Below are positions 21,312 to 33,136 of a stretch of DNA of 64,000 nucleotides, piece after piece (position 1 is the stretch's first letter; every line of letters begins with the position of its first letter). The DNA comes from Nansenia antarctica (taxonomy: Eukaryota > Chordata > Actinopteri > Argentiniformes > Microstomatidae). Under the pieces are notes generated by a model. It had not been told where the DNA came from. It ran no database searches and saw only the letters and a list, made by a program, of their open reading frames with translations. The DNA lies in the NCBI GenBank assembly GCA_963989245.1, contig OZ022345.1, positions 42,896,986-42,960,985 of the forward strand, given 5' to 3'. The position numbers were made by a program, and so were the translations under genes.

Positions 21312-21706
21312 CCCCACGGTGGTGTAGCGGTCTAAGCACTGGCCACTAGTGCAAGCTGCCCACCGGGGACTGGGATCGGATCCCAGCTCGCCAGATCCGG
21401 ATATGGCTGGGGCACACACGGGGAGCGGCATATTGGGCGGCCGCTCCCCGTGGAATAGGAGTATTTCCGGACAAGGATCCGTCGCGCAACAGCGCCCCCG
21501 GGGTGCCGGAATAACAGGTGCTGGGCTCGAGGAGCCAGTCAGCTAGTCTGCCTGGCGGCCTCTTCTGGGACTGCCGGCCACGGGGTCGTGCGGCGGATCC
21601 TTCGCAATAGGCAGGGGATAATTGGATGCTAGGTTGGGTTCAATTGGCTACCAAATTGGGTGAAAAAGGGATAAAATCTGAAAAACAAATTTAATAAAAT
21701 AAAAAA
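21312..21706 (+). mobile_element. tRNA-derived SINE, complete, with target-site duplication
   Basis: The head is tRNA-like (GGTGTAGCGGTCTAAGCAC A-box region, GGGATCGGATCCC in the B-box position). The body carries TATTTCCGGACAAGGATCCG and GGCAGGGGATAATTGGAT, and it ends in an A-rich tail. A 17-bp duplication AAACACTGCCATGAACG lies on both sides (21295-21311 and 21707-21723), typical of LINE-mediated insertion. The same family occurs at 51679. Confidence 0.9.
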
Positions 21707-21824
21707 AAACACTGCCATGAACGAACTGCCCGGGTAGCGGGACACACTCACTAGAGGCATCACACAAAATGCAAACATGAATCAAATAAAAACATGGTAG
21801 AACATAGATTTTATCTTTCCAACA

Positions 21825-24749
21825 TTAAAACTCTTTGACTGCCAGCCATGTTCAGAGCGGAGAGCTCCATACTGCCAGACTTTTGGGGCATTTTCGCTGA
21901 ACTTTGAAGACCCACCAAATATTGACTTTTCGGACTACATAAACATTTAACATATCTACCAAGACTTTAGACTCTCTTCTTTCATCAGAAAAAGAAAGTT
22001 TGTTTCTAGCCTCTGAGTGTTTAGAAATCGGCCGTAGAACATAGGGTGGTTTCAGCAAAAACACCTGATTTTGACCAATAAACAGAGAAAACAAGCTTTT
22101 TCTGCAGAGAAGCAAATTCAAGCAAAACGGTGACTGACGTCCACATATTTTAGTTTTAGTGACACCTCAAACATCTGAAAAGTTGTTTACTTCTATGAAA
22201 CAATAAAAACAACACAGGAAAAAAGGCTTTTGATGACAAAATAACTACATTTATTCACAGATTTAGAACATTTAGAATCATCATCACTCAATAATATTTT
22301 TTTTCTGTGTGGTAGGCTTTGAAGCACTCTCCTGAGTGCAGGGGTACATGGCAGGACCTGCACCACATTCTGGTCTCTCTCCTTTTACCCCTTTGAATGC
22401 AGACCCTACATTTTCTTGCTGGCTGTGTGTTATTGCTGGTGGGCCTTAAGCGTTCCAACTCATGCCTGGCCATCCGGCCATCCAGCCTGCTGTCTGGGTC
22501 TCTCTGTCTTGCTGCCCTGGTTTGTCGGACCTCCTCTTCCTCCTCCTCCTCCTCCTTTCCCCCCTCCTCCTCTCTCCCCCTCCTCCTCTCTCCTCCTCTC
22601 TCCTCCTCCTCCTCCTCCTCCTCTACATAGGTTTTTTCAGTCCACGACCTCGCCACCCTCCTCATGAACTCCAAGTGTGTTTTGCACTTCCCCGGGTTCC
22701 TGGCCTTGTACAGCACATAGGCATTGAACACACAAAGCTGAAACAAGTACGCCACAAACTTTTTTGACCAGTTGAGTGTTTTCCTAATGAATGGGTAGTA
22801 TGCAATGTTCTGGTCAAGTTTGTCCACCCCATTCATGCAGGCATTGTATGCCACAACACACTCCGGTTTGAGCTGACCCACCTTCTCCTTCTTCCCCTTC
22901 TGCCACACCTCCACCCTCTGCATGCTGTCATGGTGGCAGGTTGTCACCATCCTCACCAGACGCTTGTCCTGCCATGCCATAACCAGCACCCTGCCATTGT
23001 GCCGCACCAGCCTCCCCTCCACACCCAAGTCGGTCTTTGTCGGCTCCCTTATGATCTGCGGTTCCCCCCTGTTTTTTCGCAGTGTTCCGCAGACGTTGGT
23101 GTTGGCTTTGATCAACTGCTCACACAGTTGAACAGAGTTGTAGAAGTTGTCCATGTACAGTGTGTATCCGTGTCCTGTGAGACGGTCAAGGAGGGAGAAC
23201 ACTGTGTCTGGGAGTGTGTTATGCTGGCCAACATAAGGCTTCATGTTAAAACAATACCCAGTATTAGAGTCACACAGTATGTAGGATTTAATTCCATACT
23301 TCACCGGCTTCTGAGGGTTATACACTTTGAATGATAGGCGGCCACGCCACTGCATCATTCCTTCATCAATGCATATATTTTCAAAGGGCTGATACAGCTC
23401 TTTGAATTTGGCTACAACATGATCTAAAACAGGATACATTTTATCTGTGGCGTCCTGTGATGCATTATTGTTGTAGTGGAGGAACTTCCAGATGAGCTGG
23501 AACCTGTTCCTGGGCATGGTTTTATTGAAGTATGGAGTGGCGTCCTGTTCATCCACACTCCAATACATTTCTAGATTTGGCTTTTTTATGTAACCGGTGA
23601 TGAAAGTGAGTCCAAAGAATTGTTTCAGTTCTGGGACTGTCACTGGTTTCCATAACCTCCCTCTGGTGTGTGGCAGAGTGTCGGGATGTGCCTGTAAAAA
23701 CTGCTGGGCATACAGGTTGGTTTGATCTGCAATGTGCTGCAGCAGCTCATCAGTAATAAGCAGCTCCAGGAAATCAACCGACAGGTCAGATTCCAGCTCT
23801 GCAGCAGCATTCTGGGGTCCAGGGGTTGCCGTGAATGGAACCTTTGTGGGTTGCCACTCACCCTGACCCCAACCAGCATCTTTCTCTGAAGACAGCCGTC
23901 TCCTTGCAGCACACCCTCTGGTTGAGGCACGTCCTCTGCTCGATTCAGGGACTGTAAAATATTGAAATATATACCATTTTATACAAAATATATATACAAA
24001 AGGCATGTTTTATTGCTTTGTAATGATGTAGTGTAATAGTGTAATAGTGTAATAGTAATAGTAATAGTGTCATAGTGTAGTGTAATAGTGTAGTGTAGTG
24101 TAATGATATTTCTATATATTATATATTTACCTATGCTTTTCACACTCGCATTTTTGTCTTGGATCGTGGATCCACGCTGATCTGGAGAGGATTCCCTGCT
24201 GCTAGCCGATCCGGATGGCAACCACTCGTCCGACGAGTCGGGGTCTGGTTCTACGTCCTCCGACTCTGAACTGTTTGAAGAGTCGCGGCGACGTGGCTCC
24301 GATGGTCCAGCAATTAACCACGAGTGTAGCGTTGCGCGTTGCTCCGGTTCTCACCATCTGCAACATTTGGCGCATCTCCTGCACCAGATCTGCTTGCAGT
24401 TGACCTGATCGGCACCACACTCCTTGCAGATCCACTGCCAGACAAGCTCTGTGCCAGTGTCAACTGCTTATACTGCTTGTCTCCTCTCGTTTTCGCTATC
24501 CGTTTCGCCATTTTCCACATCAACCCACCACACGCCTTCTTCTTCAGCTTTTATATCTGAGCTAAATCGAACTGCTGCCCCCATCTGGGGCAGAAATACA
24601 TTACACCCAAGTCTGAAATTCACACACCAGGTGTATAAGACGTAAATATGGCCATCCCCGGAAAAAATAAATAAATAAAAAAGACGCCATTTGGCGTCTT
24701 TGGCAGTCAACGTTACTAATTTATAAGACTTTGGCAGTCAATGAGCTAA
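21825..24749 (-). mobile_element. piggyBac-superfamily transposon, near complete
   Basis: The left end has TTAA at 21825-21828 followed by AACTCTTTGACTGCCA. The right end, read on the minus strand, is CTTAGCTCATTGACTGCCAA (about 24750-24731), so matching ends with CTnTTGACTGCCA are visible; a second internal copy of TTGGCAGTCAACG lies at 24701. TTAA is the piggyBac target. The right flanking tetramer reads CTAA/TTAG, one base off. The transposase gene lies inside on the minus strand. Confidence 0.8.
22288..24511 (-). CDS. piggyBac transposase (PGBD4-like), two exons, N-terminal frame disturbed
   Basis: Exon 2 (23951-22288) begins at a TTTTACAG acceptor and encodes about 550 residues. DDE/D-type catalytic Asp residues are seen in ENICIDEGMMQWRGR, in LYMDNFYNS and in NGVDKLDQ. 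The C-terminus is a Cys-rich domain (CRVCIQRGKR, WCRSCHVPLHSGEC) that in this family binds the element ends. Before it is a long Glu/Arg-rich stretch coded by an expanded GAG/GGA tract (about 22530-22625). Exon 1 (about 24511-24131) ends in a GTAAAT donor and supplies an acidic, Ser-rich N-terminus (EDVEPDPDSSDEWLPSG) that joins in phase to VPESSRG. The candidate start MAKRIAKTRGDKQYKQ is in another frame and stops at 24314, so the 5' part has a frame break or a different start. The intron contains TAATAG-type repeats. Confidence 0.8.
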
Positions 24750-25527
24750 GTATCATTCTCATTCTCAGCCCCACTGCAGGACAGTGAATGCAGACTGTAG
24801 CTCAGTGTCATCAGAATATATATTATTGTTGATGTGAATATTAAAAAGAACCAGACCAAGAATTTACTTTTTTTATGTCCAGTAAAACAGATTTAACACT
24901 ATCAGTTAAGACAGCCTAGTCCTGGACTGAATCAATGTAAGACAAGTGTAGACACCTAGCCTGACAGGAGGAGTGATTACAAAGCTGGTAATATATGGTG
25001 ATTGATGTGGTGAATTCCCCACATGTCTTGTCCATGAAGATGAGGGGAAGCCACTTTAGATGATTGACATGCAGCCAACGTCAAACTAGTCAAACAACTC
25101 GCTGCCTGTCTTTCTGTCACTGGGCGGGGGTTGCAATCTTTTGAAAATTAAAAACGTGCCATTAAGCGTCTATAATCAGCACAAGTGTTTTCATTGTGTA
25201 TTTTTATTGAAATTACATAGTTGTGTTTGCAGTGATATATTACATAGTGGTGTTTACAGTGATATATTACATAGTTGTGTTTACAGTGATATATTGGGGG
25301 TGATCAATATTTTTCCCAATGGGCGTTCCCTGATATGAAGGACCGCCGATAGCAAGAAACGAATTGTGTTCTGCAGTTACACCCGACTGGGTTGTCCTTA
25401 GCAGAAGCTCCGCCCTCTACAACACGCTTTCCTGTGTGGAGGGTGGTCTCAATCACGTCCTCACAGCGGAGATAAATGAGCTCCACGCTTGTCTAACAAG
25501 TCACACATTAACTTGTACTCATGATCT
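24750..25527. other. spacer with a 31-bp triplication and weak H4 promoter region
   Basis: ACAGTGATATATTACATAGT-type units of about 31 bp occur three times at 25217-25297. The 200 bp before the H4 copy include an ATAAAT element at about 25472-25477 that could act as TATA box. No other gene is seen. Confidence 0.4.
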
Positions 25528-25533
25528 GTGATC

Positions 25534-25837
25534 ATGTCCGGCAGAGGAAAAGGTGGAAAGGGACTCGGCAAAGGAGGTGCCAAGCGCCATCGCAAAGTTC
25601 TCCGTGATAACATCCAGGGAATCACCAAGCCCGCTATCCGCCGCCTGGCTCGTCGTGGGGGTGTGAAGCGCATCTCCGGTCTGATCTATGAAGAGACCCG
25701 CGGTGTGTTGAAGGTGTTCCTGGATAACGTGATCCGTGATCCACCTACACCGAGCACGCCAAGAGGAAGACCGTCACCGCCATTTTGTCTACGCTCTGAA
25801 GCGCCAGGGACGCACCCTGTACGGCTTCGGCGGTTAA
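25534..25837 (+). pseudogene. histone H4 pseudogene
   Basis: The first 68 codons are a perfect-looking H4 start ([20 protein letters not shown], then RRLARRGGVKRISGLIYEE), ending FLDNVIRD. Near 25740 four bases are missing, shifting the frame. A second four-base loss lies near 25784, where Met-Asp-Val-Val should be. The true C-terminus (YGFGG and TAA at 25835-25837) is present but out of frame. After the stop, the 3' flank holds AAAGGCTCT, the 5' half of the histone stem-loop, but the second half is replaced by an A-rich run. Replication-dependent histone genes have no introns, so a retrocopy and a decayed gene copy look alike. The normal protein is a nucleosome core histone. Confidence 0.9.
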
Positions 25838-25869
25838 ACCTTCGGAACCTCAACCACCACATCTGAATC

Positions 25870-26715
25870 CAAAGGCTCTAAGGAAAAAATAAATACAGTG
25901 GGGGAAAAAAAGAAAATAGAAATTCTATGTTCATTGTTTTTCATTTTATTATTTTTCATTATTTTTATCATTCTATGATCATTCTAACATTCTATAGTAT
26001 AATATGATATTATTATCATTCTAAGGGGAAAAAAAGAAAGTGGGAAAAAAAGAACATTTTCCTTTTTTCACAAATTAGTTTTTCTCATTGTTCTCATTCT
26101 ATGATCATGATAGAATGATCATAGAATCAGTATAGAGAGGCTTACCCAACGTTTCAACTATGTCTGTAGAAGGTACTCTGATTTACTGTAGACCCTGTAG
26201 AGCAGTCATGTCAAAGTCAAATACACAGGGGCCAAAATTAAAAAATGGTGCAAGTGGAGGGCCGGGCTGGTTCAATGTTTATTAAAACTCGCAATTATTG
26301 CACATATTGAACCAATACCAATAACACAGCCTATATTGCACTTAACATTAATCATTAAATTAAATTAAGTAAAACATAAATAAAATCAGTTGCAATATTT
26401 TCTCAAGGCTCTTTCAGTAATACATTGAAAACGTAAAATGTAGGTAAACAGCCAAATGTAATTTTCATTCAAAGCTCAATGGCAAGATAAATGCAAAAAT
26501 TAAACAGCATGCATTAAAAACAAATCAGTGTGCTGCTCTGATCCTCACCAATGACTGTCTTTTATAATACAATTAGAAAAGTTAGTGCAAACTTGTAAAA
26601 GTGCAAAACAGTTGCATTAATTTCTTAGGCAACATTTCCCTGGGTCCATTCAACTGGAGAAAAAAATAATAATTCCCTTCAAAGAAATATCAAGTCCACG
26701 CATGAAATACTTGGT
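25870..26715. other. AT-rich DNA with hAT-like non-autonomous element
   Basis: From about 26200 the motif CAGTCATGTCAAAGTCAAAT followed by CAGGGGCCAAAATTAAAAAA and GGAGGGCCGG resembles a common class of hAT non-autonomous elements in vertebrates. The other end is not identified. No gene seen. Confidence 0.4.
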
Positions 26716-27548
26716 TTGTTAATGTTAATGTTAATTTTATTTATAATGCGCCCCCCATCCAACTTTTACATCGGCCCGGGGCGCAGCCCGGGTAAAGGAA
26801 CAGATAAAGACAAGGACATGGACAAGGAACACAGAAAGCAAACAGACACAGACTACTTAAACGAACATCTCAAGGGATACAATTTACAACAAATAGGGAG
26901 TAGACTTAGGGAACATCATTGACGAAGAGGTGGGTTTTTAACTTGGCTCTAAAGGAGTCCAGAGTGGGGGCAGACTTGATGGCGGAAGGGAGCGCGTTCC
27001 ACAGGGTCGGTGCTATCACCGCAAAGGCACGGTCACCCTTCCTCTTGAGGTTGGTGCGGGGGACCCTCAGGCTGAGTTGGGCGTCGGACCTGAGCCTGGG
27101 CCTTGAGGTGGAAGACAGGTCCAGGAGGTCCTTGATGTAGGGTGGGGCGAGACTGTTGAGAGCTTTGTATACAAAGGTGCAGATCTTGAACTTCACTCTC
27201 TTCTTTACTGGGAGCCAGTGAAGGGAGATGAGGACAGGGGAGATGTGGTCCCTCATTTTAGTGCCTGACACCAGCCTGGCAGCGGCATTTTGGACTAGCT
27301 GCAGGCGGTAGAGGGTCTTATCAGGAAGTCCAGCATAGAGTGAGTTGCAGTAGTCGAGCCTAGATGAAATTAGCATGAGGACGACCCTCCTCAGGTCATT
27401 GGGGGTGGACTTGATCTTGGCTATGATACGTTGTTGGTAGAAACATGACTTCACGACGGAGCTCACTTGTCGGTTAAGGTTGAGCTCGGAGTCAAAGATG
27501 ACACCGAGGTTCTTGACATGTGGTCTGACAAGGGTGGACAGGCTTCCT
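26716..27548 (-). mobile_element. 5'-truncated L2/CR1-like LINE (RT C-terminus)
   Basis: The minus-strand frame (27466-26906) encodes LMLISSRLDYCNSLYAGLP, LYRLQLVQNAAARLVSGT, LHWLPVKKRVKFKICTFVYK, LRVPRTNLKRKGDRAFAVIA and PTLWNALPSAIK, the standard C-terminal region of L2/CR1-type reverse transcriptases. The 3' end has a short TTAATG microsatellite (26719-26735) instead of poly-A, as L2 elements do. Its truncated 5' edge abuts the end of exon cassette copy 3 at about 27549. Confidence 0.85.
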
Positions 27549-28184
27549 GGTTTACCAAATCCTTTCTCAATGTTTTGTAGTCTTCCTCAATCAGATGTGT
27601 TTTTTGTAGTAACGCAACACGATTTAATGAAATGCAATGAATTTATTGTAAATCAATACAGCATGAAACCATATTTACATAAAAATGGATTGACCATACA
27701 CAAACAAAAACGTATTCATTCACAAATTAGCTGGAATCAAGTAAAAACATTGTGTAGGTTAACCGAAATATAGCATGTGTACATATACATATATATCTTA
27801 TTTGGGAAATGTTTGGGGCCTGTAGCCACATCTAACCCACGCCCATGGAGAGGATGGACTGACTCAGACAGCATGCACATGTCAAAAGCCCCTCCCTCTG
27901 ACATGACTATAACTCTAGCTAGATCCAGACTCTAGCTGAAAGGAATAAGTGAATAAGGCCATCGGTCATTCATTTGGGGTAATGTGACCAACATGTAGTT
28001 CACACTACTGTTCAGATTCAGTTTTATATTTGCGACTGCAAACACACTAATTAATCAATCACTCTTCCGAACTGGGAGCCTTGAAACTTGCGCACACAGG
28101 GATGCCAAGATTGTCCTTGACCTCTAACAGAAATAAATCATAATCAATTGAATGTTCAAATTCAAACAAAAAAATGTCCAGCAA
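27549..28184 (-). repeat. 3' exon cassette, copy 3 (main part)
   Basis: Reverse complement of about 8370-9021. It contains the terminal module with its stop at 28059-28061 and the polyadenylation signal at about 27641-27646. It is continuous in the ancestral gene with 34521-34545, now separated by an inserted LINE. Confidence 0.8.
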
Positions 28185-28524
28185 ATTTTTTTTTCAAGTA
28201 TTTTTATTCAAAAGTTACACAATACAATATGATTAAACATTTTACATTTTTTTTTTAATACATTTATCCCCACCCCCCCACCCAACCCCAAACATTTCCT
28301 GCAGGGCCCTAAAGTTACATTGGCATAGTAATAACATTAAAAAAGGAAAAAGAAAATAGATTAAAATAAATGTTCACACTGGACAATAATAATGTTGTTG
28401 TATCACAGCTGCAACCAGGTAACTACCAAGACAGTACATATAGGATCTACAGAGACATAGACAGGTCATCGCAACATTACATGGACCAACACTAGAGAGG
28501 TGACATGTCAGAAGCCTGCATCCC

Positions 28525-31500
28525 TCAGGTTGGAACTTCAGGGAGAGTCTTAAGACCATCAAAATATGCCAACACAGAGCCCCATGTAGAATAAAATTTG
28601 CTTGTGGAACCTCTAATTGTGTATTTAATTTTTTCTAATTTAAGATATAGCATTAGGTCTCTCAGCCATGCTGAGACTGTGGGCGGTTTCGGTGATTTCC
28701 AATCAAGCAGTATTCTCCTCCGAGCCAATAGGGAAGCAAAAGACACGCTATTCTTTTGGATGTTAGTCAGTCTGTCGCTCTCTGAAACCCCGAAGATGGC
28801 AGTCAAGGCATTTGGTCGTACATCAATACCCAGTGCCTCGGACATAATTTTAAAGAAATTTGACCAATATCCAGTCAGTTGAGGACAGGTCCAAAACATA
28901 TGGGTAAGGTCTGCTGGGGCATTGTGACACCGATCACAAATATCGTTAAGCTCAGGGAATATTTTGGATAGTCTGTGTTTACTGAAATGGACACGATGAA
29001 GAACTTTAAATTGTATAAGTCCAAGTCGGGCACAAGAGGTGCTCCTATTCACTCTGTCTAATGCATTGTTCCATGTTTCATCTGCTATTTGTTGACCAAG
29101 TTCTTCCTCCCAGCTTGTTCTAATCTTATGAATTGACTCTCCTTTAAGGGACATTATGATGTCGTAGAGTCTCGATATATGACCTTTTTGACTGGTGGGA
29201 GTATCGAGGATTGTGTCAAGTACAGATAATGGAGGCATGTTAGGGAAGGACGGGCATTGACTTTGGATGAAATGACGGATCTGGAAATAGCGAAAGAGGT
29301 TCGAGTTAGGTAGATGGAATTTATTTGAGAGGTCACGAAAGTTTGCAAATATGCCATCTATGTATAGGTCTCCAAATTTTACAAGGCCCACCTGTCGCCA
29401 AAGAGAAAAAGTTACATCTTGCTTTGCTGGAATAAAGAGGTGGTTGTGACATATTGGACTCTGGATTGAAAAGCTTTGAAGTTTGAAATGTGCTCTAAAC
29501 TGGGACCATATTCGGAGAGTAGAGACAACAACTGCACTGTTGGTGTATTTAGAGGGAGATAATGGCATCTTAGATGTGACCAGGGCGTGAAGAGAGGACG
29601 AGGAACAAGACTTTGCCTCCATCAGGCACCAGCCTGCATTTGAAGAGTGAGTCCAGTGGACGACTTTCTGTATGTTAGCGGCCCAATAATAGAAAAGAAG
29701 GTTTGGAAGGGCTAGGCCCCCCACCTGTCTATGCCTTTGAAGTATTTCTCTGCGGACCCTCTGAGATTTACCACCTCAAATAAAAGATGATATAAGCCTG
29801 TCTATAGAATTAAAGAAGGATTTTGGAAGAAACACGGGTAGACATTGGAATAAATATAAGAATCTGGGTAGGGCATTCATTTTGACCGAATTTACTCTGC
29901 CTGCCAAGGACAAGTGGAGAGCATCCCATCTCTGAAGGTCAGATTTAAGTTTGTTTACGAGAGGTTCGAAATTATGTTTGTAGAGGCCTGTGAAGTCACG
30001 GGTAATATTAACTCCTAAGTATTTAAAACCAACTTTGGATGTTTGAAAGGGCAAGCTACTCTGGGGGATCTGAAGCGCCAAGGCGTTTAACAGGAAGCAT
30101 TCGCTTTTAGAGAAGTTCAGCTTATATCCAGAGAAGAGGCCAAAACTGGAGAGTAGCTTCGTGATGTCAGGCATACATGACACAGGGTCGGATATATATA
30201 ATAACAGGTCATCCGCATATAAAGATAGCTTGTGTTCCGAGCCCCATCTCTGTATCCCATGCATAAAGGCTGCAGATTTGAGTGCTATTGAGAGGGGTTC
30301 AAGTGCCAAGACAAACAACAAAGGGCTCAACGGACAACCTTGCCGTGTTCCCCTTGACAAGGGAAAGTACTGAGAGCGGGTCCCATTTGTGACCACCGAT
30401 GCCCTAGGGGAGGAGTAAAGCAACTTAATCCAGGAGATATATTTGGGCCCAAAACCAAATCTTTGTAAAACTTCAAACAGATATGTCCACTCGACCCTGT
30501 CGAATGCCTTCTCAGCATCCAGTGAGACAACTACTTCTGGTATAGTATCAGACGCAGGGGAGTGTATCACGCCTAAGAGACGACGAATATTCGAATAGGA
30601 GTGGCGGCCTTTGATAAAACCAGATTGGTCTGTCGATATTATATCAGGTAGGATGGGGTCTAATCGGGTAGCCAGAGCCTTCGCTAGTATCTTGGCATCC
30701 ACATTCAAAAGTGAGATAGGCCTGTAGGAACCACAGTTAGAAGCAACCTTTCCTGGTTTAAGCAGAAGTGTAATAGATGCCTCTGTAAGTGTTTGTGGTA
30801 AGGTTCCTCTGTCCATGGAGTCCTTAAACATGTCTAGAAGCAAAGGGGCCAATTTAGTGGTGAATTTTTTGTAGAATTCGATTGGATAGCCATCCGGGCC
30901 TGGAGCTTTCCCACTCTGCATTCCCCTAATTGATTCAATTATTTCCTGCATTTCCACGGGTCTATCTGAAATTTCTTTTTGAGAGCGATTCATTTGGGGA
31001 ATATTTAATTTATCAAAAAACTTTAGCATAGGTGAACTGTCAGAAGGTGTTTCAGAGGTATATAACTTTGAGTAAAAAGTTTTGAAAGTGTCATTAATTG
31101 CAGTTGGATTAACTATGTGTTCGTTTGAAGTATTTATAATCTCTGATATATATTGAGTGGCAGACCTGCATTTGAGTTGATGGGCCAGAAGTCGTCCTGC
31201 CTTTTCTCCATGTTCGAATACTAAACCTCGTGAACGAAGTAATAGTCTCTCAGCCTGATCAGTAGAAGACAAATTATACTGTGTTTGAAGACCCAATCTT
31301 TCTTTGTATATCTCTGGTGAAGGGGATATAGAATATTGTCTGTCCAGTTCAGATATGGAGTTCAGGAGGTTAATCTGTTCATTTTGTTTTGCCTTCTTTA
31401 ACTGGGCCGAGTATGCTATGATCTCACCTCTAATGACAGCTTTTAGTGTTTCCCATAATAAAGATGGGGATGTTGAATCATTTTTGTTTGTTTCAAGAAA

Positions 31501-32337
31501 ATTGTCAATTGTCACAGACATTGTCGAACAGAAATATTTGTCTGCAAGTAAGGCTGTATTTAATCTCCATGGTGGGCGTTCTCTTCGGTTAAGAGAGAAG
31601 GAGAGATCCATCAAGACAGGAGAGTGATCGGATTCAACTATGGTTGAATATTTAATTTTCCTTATTGAGGGGAGAAGTGATTTGTCTATAAAAAAATAAT
31701 CGATCCTGGAGTATGTGTGGTGTACATGAGAGAAAAATGAAAACTCTTTGCTTTGAGGAAAGCTGTATCGCCAGGGGTCCACACATCCTATCTGGGATAT
31801 AAAAGTGTTCAAAGCTGCAGCCATTTTTGAAGGGGACCTAGATTTAGGGTGAGACCTGTCTAAGCTTGGGTTGATGGCACAGTCACCTCCCAGGATTAAT
31901 GTTTGTGACTGCACAGGCATGGATGAAATAAGCCTTTTGATAAAATGTTCATCATCCCAATTTGGAGCATATACATTCGCAAGCAAAACTCGTGTGTGAA
32001 AGAGGGAGCCAGAAACCATAATAAATCGACTTTGTGGATCAGAAATGATATCTGTTGGAGTGAATTGTATTTTTTTGTTAATTAAGATTGCTACTCCTCT
32101 CGCCTTAGAACTAAAATTAGAATGGAATACTTGCCCCACCCAATATTTCCTAAGTCTATTGTGATCCTTGACTACCAGGTGTGTTTCTTGCAAAAAAGCT
32201 ATATCAATTTTATGATGCTTAAGATGGTTGAAAATTCTAGTTCTTTTAACTGGTCCATTAAGGCCTTTTACGTTCCAGGAAGCAAAGCTCACTGGTGATC
32301 CAATATCTGTCTCTGTGCTATTTGGTATATTAGCCAT
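28525..32337 (-). pseudogene. LINE ORF2: endonuclease plus reverse transcriptase, one nonsense codon
   Basis: The APE-type endonuclease starts at 32337 region: ASWNVKGLNGPVKRTRIFNH, QETHL, GGDCAINPSLDRS, YSRIDYFFIDKSLL and SDHSPVLMDLSF. The RT has GKAPGPDGYPIEFYK, YRPISLLNVDAKILAKALAT, QSGFIKGRHSYSN, VVSLDAEKAFDRVEWTYLFE, RGTRQGCPLSPLLFVLALEP and LSLYADDLLLYI (catalytic DD). The frame stops at 29776 where TGG of the FIWGGK motif appears to have become TGA. The next 399 codons (29724-28525) continue with GGLALPNLLFYYWAANIQK, and a Cys/His end (CDRCHNAPADLTHMFWTC). So only one clear inactivating change is seen and the element is young. Confidence 0.85.
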
Positions 32338-32850
32338 TTAGAATACTTGGTACCGTATACAGGACTTGGAAGGATATAGGCTGTATACCGCATTGAAGGT
32401 AAAAGTGCAAAAAATTATGAGAAATAATAAACGTTAACCAATGATAACCCCATAGGACCCTGCACCCACTGAACTAAATCCCGATGACCCCCCTCCCACC
32501 CCCACCCCTCCCATCCCGAAAAACACCCATGTTCCTATGCTCGCCTTCTGAACACTGACGAGCTGCAGGACCTTAAACTCTTCTTGCCTCTCCCGGTAGG
32601 ACATCCTACCTACAAAAACCTCCCTCTTCTAAGAGGTTCCCGACATAAGTATATCAATTAAAACATGTAGGCTAGTAACTTATATGAAGTGTAACAATAC
32701 ACAGCAATTAAACACACAGTTTAACCTAAACAAAGCATAAACATATTTGTATTATTAACATGACCAACTTGGCAAAGGGCATTGTTAACTATGGTAAACA
32801 TAAGACCGTGGGCAATAAAACAAAAAACAAATCGAATCACATCACCGTAC

Positions 32851-33110
32851 TCCTCCGTGTGTGCTTTGCTGCCCTCTGGTGTTGAGCAGCTGATCGTCAG
32901 TACACAGTCTGTAGTTCGCCTCCTCCGTGTCTGCTATGCTGCCCTCTGGTGTTGAGCAGCTGAACGTCAGTACAAAGTCTGTAATTCGACTCCTCCGTGT
33001 CTGCTATGCTGCCCTCTGGTGTTGAGCAGCTGAACGTCAGTACAAAGTCTGTAATTCGACTCCTCCGTGTATGCTATGCTGCCCTCTGGTGTTGAGCAGC
33101 AGCTTGTAAC
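32851..33110 (-). repeat. 70-bp tandem repeats between LINE ORF1 and ORF2
   Basis: 3.7 copies starting at about 32851, 32921, 32991 and 33061, each with CTCCTCCGTGT, TGCCCTCTGGTGTTGAGCAG and AACGTCAGTACAAAGTCTGT. Position between the ORFs suggests a link with ORF2 translation or promoter activity, but nothing in the sequence proves it. Confidence 0.85.
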
Positions 33111-33136
33111 AACAGTTCTTGACATTAAACTTTAAA

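Noticed and set aside
22397..23334. Plus-strand Leu/Ser/Pro-rich ORFs
   Set aside because: Antisense of the piggyBac transposase and its GAG tract.
28598..28882. Plus-strand ORFs opposite LINE ORF2 (also 30161, 31304 and 33368)
   Set aside because: Shadows of the minus-strand LINE reading frames.
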